DNA of 64,000 nucleotides from Chromobacterium paludis (GCF_008275125.1 NZ_CP043473.1:124001-188000), one strand, 5' to 3'; positions 1 to 8,254 are shown, counted from the first letter of the stretch. Made by a program: numbers and translations. The notes: generated from the sequence alone by a model not told the origin.

Positions 1-8
1 ATTTTCAT
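1..8 (-). CDS. start codon of a divergent gene that runs off the window
   Basis: On the minus strand an ATG lies at positions 8-6, preceded by a good ribosome-binding site (AAGGG, six bases upstream). Only two full codons are inside the window, so the product cannot be identified. The gene would be transcribed away from alaA. Confidence 0.35.
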
Positions 9-121
9 CGGAATCCCTTCAAGAAGCGGCGATTGGACGGCGCGGCGCGGACGTGTGGCGGGCCTCGTGCAGTGCACCAAATATTGGGATAGGATTATAC
101 CCAGACCCGGAGCCGGCGCGA

Positions 122-142
122 CCCCGCGAAGCGCGGGGTTTT
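122..142 (+). terminator. terminator-like hairpin upstream of alaA
   Basis: A perfect 7-bp stem (CCCCGCG at 122-128 with CGCGGGG at 132-138) has a 3-base loop and is followed by four T. It lies between two divergent genes, where a terminator is not needed. It may sit in the alaA leader, upstream of the TATAAA-like box at 158-163, or stop upstream read-through. Confidence 0.4.
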
Positions 143-245
143 CGCCCAGCCGGCCGATATAAAATCAAGAGATCCCATGAAACCACACCGCCAGCGCAAG
201 ACCGTTCCGTCCGGCGGGCGGACAGACACGGAAACCGTCGCCGCC

Positions 246-1478
246 ATGCAGCCAGTCCATAAATCGCAAAAACTCGCCAACGTCTGTTACGACATCCGCG
301 GCCCGGTGCTCGAGCACGCCAAGAAGATGGAAGACGAGGGCCACCGCATCATCAAGCTGAACATCGGCAACCCGGCGCCCTTCGGCTTCTTCGCCCCGGA
401 CGAAATCATCGAGGACGTGATCGTCAATCTGCCGGCGGCGTCCGGTTATTCCGATTCCAAGGGTCTGTTCGCCGCGCGCAAGGCCATTATGCATTACGCG
501 CAGCAGAAGCATCTGCCCAATGTGTCCATGGACGACATCATCATCGGCAATGGCGTGTCCGAGCTGATCGTGATGGCGATGCAGGCGCTGCTCGACAATG
601 GCGACGAAGTGCTGGTGCCGGCGCCGGACTATCCGCTGTGGACGGCGGCGGTGAGCCTGGCCGGCGGCAAGGCCGTGCATTATGTGTGCGACGAGGAGCA
701 GGGCTGGTTCCCCAGCATCGACGACATCCGCGCCAAGATCACGCCGTCCACCCGCGCCATCGTCGTCATCAATCCCAACAACCCTACCGGCGCGGTCTAT
801 CCGCCCGAGCTGCTGAAGCAAATCGTCGAAGTGGCGCGCCAGCATCAGCTGATCATCTACGCCGACGAAATCTACGACAAAGTGTTGTACGACGAGGTCA
901 AGCACACCTCCATCGCCTCGCTGGCGCCGGACCTGTTCGTGGTGACGCTGAACGGCTTGTCCAAGAACTACCGCGCCTGCGGCTACCGCGCCGGCTGGAT
1001 GGTGCTGTCGGGCGAAAAGACGCATGCCAAGGACTATATCGAAGGCCTGAATATGCTGGCCTCGATGCGGCTGTGCGCCAACGTGCCCTCGCAATACGCC
1101 ATCCAGACCGCCTTGGGCGGCTATCAGAGCATCGAGGACCTGGTGGCGCCCAGCGGCCGCCTGGCGCGCCAGCGCGACTTGGCGCATAAGCTGCTGACCG
1201 AGATTCCGGGCGTCAGCTGCGTCAAGCCGCAGGGCGCGCTGTATCTGTTCCCCAAGCTGGACCCCAAGGTTTATCCGATCGCCGACGACCAGCAATTCAT
1301 TCTGGAACTGCTGCAGCAGGAGAAGGTGCTGCTGGTGCAGGGCAGCGGCTTCAACTGGATTGCGCCCGATCACTTCCGCGTGGTATTCCTTCCCAACTCG
1401 GACGATCTGATCGAGGCCATCGGCCGCATCGCCAGCTTCCTGGAGCGCTATCGCAAGCGCCACGGCAGCGAGGCCTGA
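246..1478 (+). CDS. alaA: alanine-synthesising aminotransferase AlaA
   Basis: PLP-dependent class I/II aminotransferase that makes alanine from pyruvate with glutamate as donor; cytosolic. The protein (410 residues from this start) closely follows enterobacterial AlaA (YfbQ): the N-terminal VCYDIRGPV block, KLNIGNPAPFGF, the GNGVSELIV cofactor region, VINPNNPTGAVY, YADEIYDK and the Schiff-base lysine in NGLSKNYR. An in-frame ATG at 177 would add 23 residues. I prefer 246 because the homology begins there (MQPVHKSQKL resembles the AlaA N-terminus), although neither start has a strong ribosome-binding site. It lies about 120 bases upstream of hom in the same direction, so the two may be co-transcribed. 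Confidence 0.93.
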   Translation: MQPVHKSQKLANVCYDIRGPVLEHAKKMEDEGHRIIKLNIGNPAPFGFFAPDEIIEDVIVNLPAASGYSDSKGLFAARKAIMHYAQQKHLPNVSMDDIIIGNGVSELIVMAMQALLDNGDEVLVPAPDYPLWTAAVSLAGGKAVHYVCDEEQGWFPSIDDIRAKITPSTRAIVVINPNNPTGAVYPPELLKQIVEVARQHQLIIYADEIYDKVLYDEVKHTSIASLAPDLFVVTLNGLSKNYRACGYRAGWMVLSGEKTHAKDYIEGLNMLASMRLCANVPSQYAIQTALGGYQSIEDLVAPSGRLARQRDLAHKLLTEIPGVSCVKPQGALYLFPKLDPKVYPIADDQQFILELLQQEKVLLVQGSGFNWIAPDHFRVVFLPNSDDLIEAIGRIASFLERYRKRHGSEA

Positions 1479-1494
1479 TCGTTTAAGGCATGAG

Positions 1495-1555
1495 GCGGCG
1501 GGTTGGCTTCCCGCCGCCGGCAGGACCGTGCGGATAGCCCAGGCTATCCAGACGG
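1495..1555 (+). other. two consecutive hairpins between alaA and hom
   Basis: The first is a perfect 8-bp stem (GCGGCGGG 1495-1502 with CCCGCCGC 1510-1517). The second is GGATAGC (1532-1538) with GCTATCC (1543-1549), extended by CCGT/ACGG at 1526-1529 and 1552-1555. Neither is followed by a T run. They may be a partial terminator, an mRNA-stabilising structure or a leader for hom. Confidence 0.35.
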
Positions 1556-1596
1556 CCTTGAGCCGAAATAAAACCAGGGACTGAATGGAGATGGAT

Positions 1597-2907
1597 ATGA
1601 AACCGATCAATATCGGCCTGATGGGCGTGGGCACCGTGGGCGGCGGCACCGCCACCGTGCTGAAACGGAACGCCGGCGAGATCACCCGCCGCGCCGGCCG
1701 CGAAATCCGCCTGATCCAGGCCGCCAATCGCGATGTGGCCAAGGCCCGCGCCGCCTTGGGGCCGGACGTGCTGGTGGTGGACGACGCGCTGCAGATCGTC
1801 AACAACCCGGACGTGGACATCGTGGTCGAGCTGATCGGCGGCGACACCATCGCCAAGGAGCTGGTGCTCAAGGCGATTGAAAACGGCAAGCATGTGGTGA
1901 CCGCCAACAAAAAGCTGCTGGCGCTGCACGGCACGGAAATTTTCGCCCGCGCTCAGGAAAAGGGAGTGATGGTGGCGTTCGAGGCCGCGGTGGCCGGCGG
2001 CATCCCCATCATCAAAACGCTGCGCGAGGGCCTGGCGGCCAACCGCATCGAATGGATAGCCGGCATCATCAACGGCACCTCCAACTTCATCCTGACCGAG
2101 ATGCGCGACAAGGGCGCCAGCTTCGCCGAGGTGCTGGAGCAGGCGCAGCAGCTGGGCTACGCCGAGGCGGACCCAACCTTCGACATCGAAGGCCATGACG
2201 CCGGCCACAAGCTGACCATCATGGCGGCGCTGGCCTTCGGCATCCCCATGCAGTTCGACAAGTGCTATCTGGAAGGCATCAGCCAGCTGGACGGCCGCGA
2301 CATCCGCTACGCCGAGGAGCTGGGCTACCGCGTCAAGCTGCTGGGCCTGACCCGCCGCACCGATGCCGGCGTGGAGCTGCGCGTGCACCCGACGCTGATC
2401 CCGGAAGGCCGTTTGATCGCCAACGTCAACGGCGTGATGAACGCCGTGCTGGTCAAGGGCGACGCGCTGGGACCGACGCTGTCCTACGGCGCCGGCGCCG
2501 GCGCCTTGCCCACCGCCTCCGCCGTGGTGGCCGACATCGTCGACGTCACCCGTCTGCTGACCTCCGATCCGGAGCACCGCGTGCCGCATTTGGCTTTCCA
2601 GCCTGACCAATTGCAGGATTTGGCCATTCTGCCGATCACCGAGGTGACCAGCTCTTACTATTTGCGCATCGGCGCCATCGATCGCGCCGGCGTATTGGCC
2701 AATATCACGCGCCTGCTGGCCGAAAATGGCATCTCCATCGAGGCGCTGATCCAGAAAGGCTCGGTGTCCGATGGCACGGCCGAGGTGGTGATCCTGACCC
2801 ACCGCGTGCAGGAAAAGGCGATCAACCATGCCATCGCCGGCATCGAGGCGCTGGACAGCGTGGCCGGCAAGGTGGTGCGCCTGCGCATGGAAGAGCTCAA
2901 TGACTAA
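1597..2907 (+). CDS. hom: homoserine dehydrogenase
   Basis: NAD(P)-dependent reduction of aspartate semialdehyde to homoserine, the branch to threonine and methionine. About 436 residues, the usual length of the monofunctional enzyme. Visible: N-terminal nucleotide-binding GVGTVGGG, TANKKLLALHG, the catalytic-domain block GIINGTSNFIL, and a C-terminal ACT domain (from about residue 350, IGAIDRAGVLANIT) for allosteric control by threonine. Three in-frame ATGs lie at 1585, 1591 and 1597. The last is chosen because GGAG at 1587-1590 is spaced six bases from it and MKPINIGL is a natural start. The stop overlaps the next gene by eight bases. Confidence 0.95.
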   Translation: MKPINIGLMGVGTVGGGTATVLKRNAGEITRRAGREIRLIQAANRDVAKARAALGPDVLVVDDALQIVNNPDVDIVVELIGGDTIAKELVLKAIENGKHVVTANKKLLALHGTEIFARAQEKGVMVAFEAAVAGGIPIIKTLREGLAANRIEWIAGIINGTSNFILTEMRDKGASFAEVLEQAQQLGYAEADPTFDIEGHDAGHKLTIMAALAFGIPMQFDKCYLEGISQLDGRDIRYAEELGYRVKLLGLTRRTDAGVELRVHPTLIPEGRLIANVNGVMNAVLVKGDALGPTLSYGAGAGALPTASAVVADIVDVTRLLTSDPEHRVPHLAFQPDQLQDLAILPITEVTSSYYLRIGAIDRAGVLANITRLLAENGISIEALIQKGSVSDGTAEVVILTHRVQEKAINHAIAGIEALDSVAGKVVRLRMEELND

Positions 2908-3235
2908 ATCGTTGCAGGCGGGCTTGTACGCCGCGCTCTTGTCCGGCGTGGCCGCGGCCACGCCGCTCAGCCCCGGCCAGCACCAGCTGTTGCAGGGCTT
3001 TTTGATGCGCGGCTGCCTCAAGCGCACGCCGGCGTCGGACGGCGCGGGCTTGCCCGGCAACGAGCAAGTGCAGCGTTACTGTCAGTGCGCCAGCGAGAAG
3101 CTGGCTGGCACCTTCAGCACGGAAGAGGTGATGGGCGTGCTGTCCGGCCAGATCAAGAAAGACGACCCGCGCGGCAAGAAGCGGCTGAAAGAAGCCTCGG
3201 CCGCTTGCGGCCAATATCTGGAAACTGAGCAATGA
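2900..3235 (+). CDS. small secreted or periplasmic protein between hom and thrC
   Basis: 111 residues starting at an ATG that overlaps the end of hom by eight bases; the stop overlaps the thrC start by four (ATGA). The first 20 residues look like a signal peptide (MTKSLQAGLYAALLSGVAAA, cleavage near AAA-TP). The mature part has four cysteines, including a CQC pair, and a charged C-terminal half, which suggests a disulfide-bonded periplasmic protein. I recognise no family. The tight overlap on both sides argues that it is translated, but its link to threonine synthesis is unknown. Confidence 0.75.
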   Translation: MTKSLQAGLYAALLSGVAAATPLSPGQHQLLQGFLMRGCLKRTPASDGAGLPGNEQVQRYCQCASEKLAGTFSTEEVMGVLSGQIKKDDPRGKKRLKEASAACGQYLETEQ

Positions 3236-4641
3236 AATATGTCAGTACCCGCGGCGGCATGGCGCCGCTGCCGTTTTGCGACACCGTTTTGATGGGCCTG
3301 GCGCCGGATGGCGGCCTGTTGCTGCCGGAGCGATACCCCCAGATCGACCGCGCCGCCCTGGATGCCTGGCGCGGCCTGGGCTATGCCGAGCTGGCTTTCG
3401 AAATTATCAGCCTGTTCGCCGACGATATCCCGGCGGAGGACCTCAAGGGCATCGTCTCGCGCGCCTACCGCGCGGAAGTGTTCGGCAGCGAGGCCATCAC
3501 GCCGGTCAAACGCCTGCATGACGGCCTGGCCATCCTGGAACTGTCCAACGGCCCAACCTTGGCCTTCAAGGACATGGCGATGCAGTTCCTGGGCCAGCTA
3601 TTCGAGTACGTGCTGGACCAGCGCGGCGAGACGCTGAACATCCTGGGCGCCACCTCCGGCGACACCGGCTCCGCCGCCGAATACGCGATGCGCGGCAAGC
3701 GCGGCATCCAGGTGTTCATGCTGAGCCCGGATGGCAAGATGAGCGCCTTCCAGCGCGCGCAGATGTACAGCCTGCAGGACGAAAACATCCACAATATCGC
3801 CATCCAGGGCATGTTCGACGACTGCCAGGACATCGTGAAGGCGGCGCAGAACGACCACGCCTTCAAGGCGAAGCACAAAATCGGCACGGTCAACTCCATC
3901 AACTGGGCGCGCGTCGTGGCCCAGGTGGTGTATTACTTCCACGGCTATTTCCGCGCCACGGCCAGCAATGACGAAACCGTCAGCTTCTGCGTGCCATCGG
4001 GCAACTTCGGCAATGTCTGCGCCGGCCATGTGGCGCGGCAGATGGGACTGCCGGTGGAACGCCTGATCGTCGCCACCAATGAAAACGACGTGCTGGACGA
4101 GTTTTTCCGCAGCGGCCGCTACGCGCCGCGCGGCAGCGAGCGCACCTATGTCACCTCCAGCCCGTCGATGGACATCTCCAAGGCCTCCAACTTCGAGCGC
4201 TTCGTGTTCGACCTGGTCGGCCGCGACGGCGAGTCGGTGAAGCGCTTGTGGGCCGAGGTGGATGGCGGCGGCGGCTTCCAGCTGGATGCGGAAACCATGC
4301 GTCGCGTGCGCGACGACTTCGGCTTCGTTTCCGGCAAGAGCGCGCACGCGGACCGCATCGCGACGATACGCCAGGTAGACGCCGAAGACGGCGTGGTGGT
4401 GGACACCCACACCGCCGACGGCATCAAGGTGGCGCGCGAACTGCGCCGCGCCGGCGAAACCGTGGTGTGTCTGGAAACCGCGCTGCCGGCCAAGTTCGCC
4501 GAAACCATACGCGAGGCGCTGGACCGCGATCCGCCGCGCCCGGCCGGTTTCGAGGCGTTGGAAGCGCTGCCGCAGCGCGTGACGGTGCTGTCGGCGGATG
4601 CGGAACAAGTTAAGGCCTATATTGAGAAGACGCTGGCTTGA
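3232..4641 (+). CDS. thrC: threonine synthase
   Basis: PLP-dependent conversion of O-phosphohomoserine to threonine, the last step of the pathway begun by hom and lysC (both in this window). 469 residues, matching the long form common in proteobacteria. Visible: MKYVSTRGG at the N-terminus, GPTLAFKDMAMQ with the PLP lysine, ILGATSGDTGSAA phosphate binding, and VPSGNFGNVCAGH. The start codon overlaps the stop of the small secreted-protein gene, indicating translational coupling. Confidence 0.95.
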   Translation: MKYVSTRGGMAPLPFCDTVLMGLAPDGGLLLPERYPQIDRAALDAWRGLGYAELAFEIISLFADDIPAEDLKGIVSRAYRAEVFGSEAITPVKRLHDGLAILELSNGPTLAFKDMAMQFLGQLFEYVLDQRGETLNILGATSGDTGSAAEYAMRGKRGIQVFMLSPDGKMSAFQRAQMYSLQDENIHNIAIQGMFDDCQDIVKAAQNDHAFKAKHKIGTVNSINWARVVAQVVYYFHGYFRATASNDETVSFCVPSGNFGNVCAGHVARQMGLPVERLIVATNENDVLDEFFRSGRYAPRGSERTYVTSSPSMDISKASNFERFVFDLVGRDGESVKRLWAEVDGGGGFQLDAETMRRVRDDFGFVSGKSAHADRIATIRQVDAEDGVVVDTHTADGIKVARELRRAGETVVCLETALPAKFAETIREALDRDPPRPAGFEALEALPQRVTVLSADAEQVKAYIEKTLA

Positions 4642-4676
4642 GGGCGGCTTGAGCGGATTGGGAACGGGGGATGCGC

Positions 4677-4874
4677 ATGCGAGGCAAGCTGTGGCGAGTA
4701 GCACTGGGTTTCTTGTTGCAGGGCCTTATCGTTCTGACCCTGGTGGAGACTAAGCCGTACTGGCTCCCCCGGCTGCTGGCGATGGAGCCCGGGATGCGGA
4801 ATTTCTGCGCGATTGCCGTCCCCATCCTGCTGGTCTGGCTGGCGTTGCGCAAACGTCGCGCTAGACGGCCATAG
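4677..4874 (+). CDS. hypothetical small membrane protein
   Basis: About 65 residues with two hydrophobic segments (roughly residues 8-22 and 42-55) and a basic C-terminus (RKRRARRP). A run of five G ends six bases before the ATG at 4677; an in-frame ATG at 4671 is also possible. It sits between thrC and a strong terminator at 4876-4915. No family recognised. Coding status is plausible but rests on hydrophobicity and the ribosome-binding site only. Confidence 0.45.
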   Translation: MRGKLWRVALGFLLQGLIVLTLVETKPYWLPRLLAMEPGMRNFCAIAVPILLVWLALRKRRARRP

Positions 4875-4875
4875 G

Positions 4876-4915
4876 CAAATAAAACAGGCTCCGCATGCGG
4901 AGCCTGTTTTATTTG
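4876..4915. terminator. bidirectional terminator, perfect 40-base palindrome
   Basis: Positions 4876-4915 are a perfect inverted repeat with 20-bp arms centred on GCATGC at 4893-4898. The A-rich and T-rich outer arms give a T run on either strand, so it can end both the thrC transcript and the minus-strand autotransporter transcript. Confidence 0.85.
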
Positions 4916-4926
4916 GAGCCTGCCTA

Positions 4927-7017
4927 TCAGAAAGACATGGCCACGCCGATGTTGCCGCCGGTCTGGTTGCCGCCGTTCTTGCCGGTGGTGGCGGTCAGCT
5001 GGCCGAAGGCGCTGACGCTCTTGTTGAAGTTGGCGCTGACGCCGGCGGTCCATTCCACCCAGTTGCTGGCCGGCTTGCCCAGATTGGTGGTCCAGTCGCC
5101 TTGCGCGGTGGCGAGGCCGGCGGTCACGCTGCGATCATCCTGCTTGAACTGATGCGCGTAGCTGACCTTGGCGTAGGGGCTGAACTTGCCCACGGTGGCA
5201 TCCAGCTGCCAGCCCACGCGGCCGACCAGCGAGCTTTCGTTCTGGGCGTTGAAATACATGCTGCTGCTGTTGCCGCCTTGCTCGGTGTAACCCTGAACCT
5301 TGACGTGAGCGTAATCGAGGCCGGCTATCGGGCCGGTGGTGACGCCGCGGTATTGCAGGCGGTAGCCGCCGTTCAGACGCAGACCGAACTGGGTCTGGCG
5401 GGTGGTGGCGCCATTGCTGATGTTGGCCGTGCCCAGGGTGGTGACGCGGCTGGTGTCCACATCGCCAGAGCCGACGTGGGCGTCGCCGTCCAGCCAGAAC
5501 TTATCCTGGTTGTAGCTGACCAGACCGGACAGCAGGGTGCTGCGGTCGGTGATGCTGCCCGGCGTGCCGGCGCTGTTGACGTCGGTTTTGCCTTGCTGAT
5601 GCGACATGGCCAGACCGACGCTGAGCGCCGGCGTGGCCTGGAAGTCCAGGCCCAGGGTGTACAGCTGGCCCTTGGGTTTGGCCTGCAGGCCGCCATAGCC
5701 CACCTTGTCCTGATTGAACGCGCCGTCGACGAAGGCGCTGACCGTGCCCACCGCGCGCGCTTGCGAGCGGATGGCCTGGTAGCGGGCGTCCAGCGCGCCG
5801 CCCAATTGGCGTGCGTTATTCAGCGCGGAATCCGGCAGGGCGGCGGCGAAGTAGGGGGCCTGCAGCAGGCCATAGGTGTAGTCGCCAATCAGCTTATGCG
5901 CCGCCGGCGTCGGGTGCAGCGGGTCGGTGAAGACGTAAACCTGATTGGGCAGGACGTTGGCCGGGCAGCTGATGGCCGATTGCGGGCAGGCCGAGCCGGT
6001 GACGTTGGTGAAGCCGTATTTGCCCGGATTGGCCAGGATTTCCTGGAACAGAAGGGCGACATTGGCGCGCACGACATTGTGCTGCAGGTTGCCGCCGCTC
6101 AGCATCATGTCCACCAGCTGGTTATAGCCGGAGGACAGCTGCTGCAGGCCGGACTGGACGCCGGTATTGCCCGGCGTGCCGTTGTAAGCGGCGGCGATGG
6201 TGCCGGCGGGCAGGCCCAATGTTGTATTGGCGGCGGTCAGCGCATTCTGGATCAGGGTGGGATCGTTGCCGGCGCCGGATGCGGTGCTCAACTGTTGCCA
6301 GGCCGCGCCATAGGCGGCGTTGACCTGGTTGTCGGTCAGGTGGAGCGCTTGCTGCAAGGCTTGCAGCGAGGCGTAGATCGCCAGCGGCGCGGCCGACATA
6401 TTGGGCAGCGTCGGCACCACGATGGTCTTGGCGCCCGCGCGCTCCAACATGCCCACGCTGGTGGCGGTGGCCTGGGCCGACGCCGTGATGAATTGCTGGC
6501 TGGTGGTGCTGGAGTTGGTGGACAACGCGGCAATGACATCATTGCCGCCAATCCAGACCGTATACAGGGCGTTGGCATCTGCCTTGCCGCCGGTGGCGGT
6601 CAGGTAGTTCTGGATCTGGGTGGGCAGCTCCAGGATTTTGGTGGCGTTGTCGGGGCCGACCGATTCAATGCCGGAGGCTGCTGTGGGGAAATTGGTCGTC
6701 GCGGAGGTGTAGTCCTGGGCGATGGCGCCGCCTTGGGCATAGTTATTGCCTTGTGCGCTGGTATTCGCGTTGCTGGGATTGTTGGGCTTGGACGTCAGGC
6801 CGTAGTGGGCGCTGAGCACGTCGGTCCAGTTGGCGCCATAGCCGGTGGTCCAGCGGGCGTTGGCCGGCCATTGCCCGCCGGTGGGGGTAGGCAGCAGCTG
6901 GAATGCGCCGACGTCGGATAGGCTGTCCCCGAAGAAATAGACATTGCTGTAGGCATGGGCCACGGCGGGCAGGGCCATCGCGGTGGCCAGGGCAAGAGTA
7001 GTCAGGCGGTTGCGCAT
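4927..7017 (-). CDS. GDSL-family esterase/lipase autotransporter (EstA type)
   Basis: 696 residues. A signal peptide (about 22 residues, ending AVAHA) is followed by a GDSL/SGNH hydrolase passenger: block I FFGDSLSDVG with the catalytic serine at residue 32, GGNDV (block III) and DPLHPTPAAH carrying the Asp-His of block V. The last roughly 270 residues form an autotransporter beta-barrel with alternating aromatic/Gly strands and the terminal Phe (VAMSF) typical of outer-membrane proteins. Expected to be an outer-membrane, surface-exposed esterase like Pseudomonas EstA, which is linked to motility and surfactant release; that role here is inference. TTTCCTCC just upstream (plus-strand view) is a strong ribosome-binding site. 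Confidence 0.9.
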   Translation of the reverse strand: MRNRLTTLALATAMALPAVAHAYSNVYFFGDSLSDVGAFQLLPTPTGGQWPANARWTTGYGANWTDVLSAHYGLTSKPNNPSNANTSAQGNNYAQGGAIAQDYTSATTNFPTAASGIESVGPDNATKILELPTQIQNYLTATGGKADANALYTVWIGGNDVIAALSTNSSTTSQQFITASAQATATSVGMLERAGAKTIVVPTLPNMSAAPLAIYASLQALQQALHLTDNQVNAAYGAAWQQLSTASGAGNDPTLIQNALTAANTTLGLPAGTIAAAYNGTPGNTGVQSGLQQLSSGYNQLVDMMLSGGNLQHNVVRANVALLFQEILANPGKYGFTNVTGSACPQSAISCPANVLPNQVYVFTDPLHPTPAAHKLIGDYTYGLLQAPYFAAALPDSALNNARQLGGALDARYQAIRSQARAVGTVSAFVDGAFNQDKVGYGGLQAKPKGQLYTLGLDFQATPALSVGLAMSHQQGKTDVNSAGTPGSITDRSTLLSGLVSYNQDKFWLDGDAHVGSGDVDTSRVTTLGTANISNGATTRQTQFGLRLNGGYRLQYRGVTTGPIAGLDYAHVKVQGYTEQGGNSSSMYFNAQNESSLVGRVGWQLDATVGKFSPYAKVSYAHQFKQDDRSVTAGLATAQGDWTTNLGKPASNWVEWTAGVSANFNKSVSAFGQLTATTGKNGGNQTGGNIGVAMSF

Positions 7018-7152
7018 TGTTTCCTCCTCGTAGAAACGAGCATGCTTATGTTGTATTTGATTTAAGAGTCTAAACTCTATTCAAACGATTATTCGAGGGC
7101 GGAAGCAACTTGTCAACGCCATACCTTGCGAGGCTTGCGCTAGAATGCAGCC

Positions 7153-7830
7153 ATGCGAAGATTACTACTGTGCTGCCTGTGCCTGCTGCTATCCCTCCCG
7201 GCGCGGGCTGAGAGCAATCAGAACTTGGGACAGCTGGAAACCCTGGCCGATCAGTTCTTGAAGCGTGAATTGGGTTTGCGTCAGGCCAGTTGGAAACTGG
7301 GCAAGCTGGACCGGCGGCTGGTGGTGCCGGCCTGCGGGCGGCCCAAGGCGGAATGGTCGAATCCATCGGAAACCACCGGGGCGACTGCTGTCACCTTGTC
7401 CTGTCCTGAGCTGGGCTGGGCGCTTCGGTTGCCGGTGATGATCAATGAGAAGCGCCTGGGCGTGGCGCTCAATCGCGCGGTGGCGCCTGGAGAACAGCTG
7501 ACGGCGGCCGATATACGGATGGTGGAGATCAGCAATCCGGCCTTGGCAGGCAACGTGCTGAGCGACGCCAGCCAGGCGGTCGGGCGGGTGATGCGCAGCG
7601 GCGCCCCAGAGGGCGCCTGGCTGCGCAACTTCATGGTGAGGGCGCCGTATCTGGTGCGCGTCAACCAGCAGGTCAAGGTTGTGGCTCAGGGCGAAGGCTT
7701 TGCCGCGGAGGCAGAGGGAAGCGCCATGGGCAATGCGGCGCTGGGCGAGCAGGTCAATGTCCGGCTGGCCAATGGCAGGGTGGTGCGCGGCGCAGTGCAG
7801 CAGGATGGCAGCGTCGCTGTGGTTTTCTGA
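7153..7830 (+). CDS. flgA: flagellar P-ring chaperone FlgA
   Basis: 225 residues with a signal peptide (MRRLLLCCLCLLLSLPARA) and a C-terminal SAF domain (VNRAVAPGEQL, then LVRVNQQVKVVAQGEGF and AAEAEGSAMGNAALGE) as in FlgA, which helps assemble the P-ring from FlgI in the periplasm. It heads flgA-flgM-flgN. No ribosome-binding site precedes the ATG; instead TAGAAT at 7141-7146 sits at exactly -12 to -7 relative to the A of the ATG, so the transcript may be leaderless. Confidence 0.9.
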   Translation: MRRLLLCCLCLLLSLPARAESNQNLGQLETLADQFLKRELGLRQASWKLGKLDRRLVVPACGRPKAEWSNPSETTGATAVTLSCPELGWALRLPVMINEKRLGVALNRAVAPGEQLTAADIRMVEISNPALAGNVLSDASQAVGRVMRSGAPEGAWLRNFMVRAPYLVRVNQQVKVVAQGEGFAAEAEGSAMGNAALGEQVNVRLANGRVVRGAVQQDGSVAVVF

Positions 7831-7851
7831 TGATTTCGGTGGAAAAATAGT

Positions 7852-7878
7852 TCAAGAGTTTGTTTTTTCGGTCGATAA
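7852..7878 (+). promoter_or_regulatory. sigma-28 (FliA) promoter for flgM
   Basis: TCAAGAGT (7852-7859) and GTCGATAA (7871-7878) are separated by 11 bases, the spacing of the FliA consensus TAAAGTTT-N11-GCCGATAA. The -10 element matches 7 of 8 positions. It would let FliA drive the gene for its own inhibitor FlgM, as in other flagellar systems. Confidence 0.7.
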
Positions 7879-7915
7879 TAGAGACAGTTGAGTTTAGCTA
7901 CGGGAAGGCCAGGCC

Positions 7916-8217
7916 ATGAAAATCGATAATTCGGGCAAGCTGACGGGCACGTACAGCGCCCAGAGCAAGACCCCCCCCGTGCGCCGTCCAGTTCCAGCAG
8001 CACTAGCGCCAGCAGCGACAATGTGCAGATCAATTCGGTGGCCAGCCGCCTGAGCGCCATCGGCAACGATCCCAGCGTTCAGCAGCCTTCGTTCGACGCC
8101 GCCAAGGTGGAGTCCATCAAGTCCGCCATCGCCAACGGCAGCTTCAGCATCAATGCCGACAAGATCGCCGACGGCTTGATCTCGTCGGCGCGCGAGTTGC
8201 TGAACGGCTCTGCGTGA
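7916..8217 (+). CDS. flgM: anti-sigma-28 factor FlgM, reading frame broken at a run of eight C
   Basis: FlgM binds FliA and holds back late flagellar genes until the hook is complete. The ATG at 7916 has a good site upstream (GGAAGG) and gives MKIDNSGKLTGTYSAQSKTP, a typical FlgM N-terminus. The frame then fails at eight C (7971-7978). The rest of FlgM (serine-rich linker, then VQINSVASRL and a C-terminal helical FliA-binding half ending ARELLNGSA) continues in the -1 frame to 8217. One extra C, two fewer C, or a -1 ribosomal or polymerase slip restores a product of about 100 residues. A GTG at 8023 opens the downstream part but has no ribosome-binding site. This may be a sequencing error or a phase-variable site. 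Confidence 0.8.
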
Positions 8218-8254
8218 GCGCGGGAAACAACGACAGCGTTGAAGAATCGACCAG

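Noticed and set aside
165..1934. 589-residue open frame on the minus strand opposite alaA and hom
   Set aside because: It is the GC-rich shadow of two clearly recognised genes, has no domain and no ribosome-binding site.
4813..6921. 702-residue plus-strand frame opposite the autotransporter
   Set aside because: Ala/Gly/Gln-rich antisense shadow of the esterase gene, whose signal peptide, GDSL motif and barrel are unambiguous.
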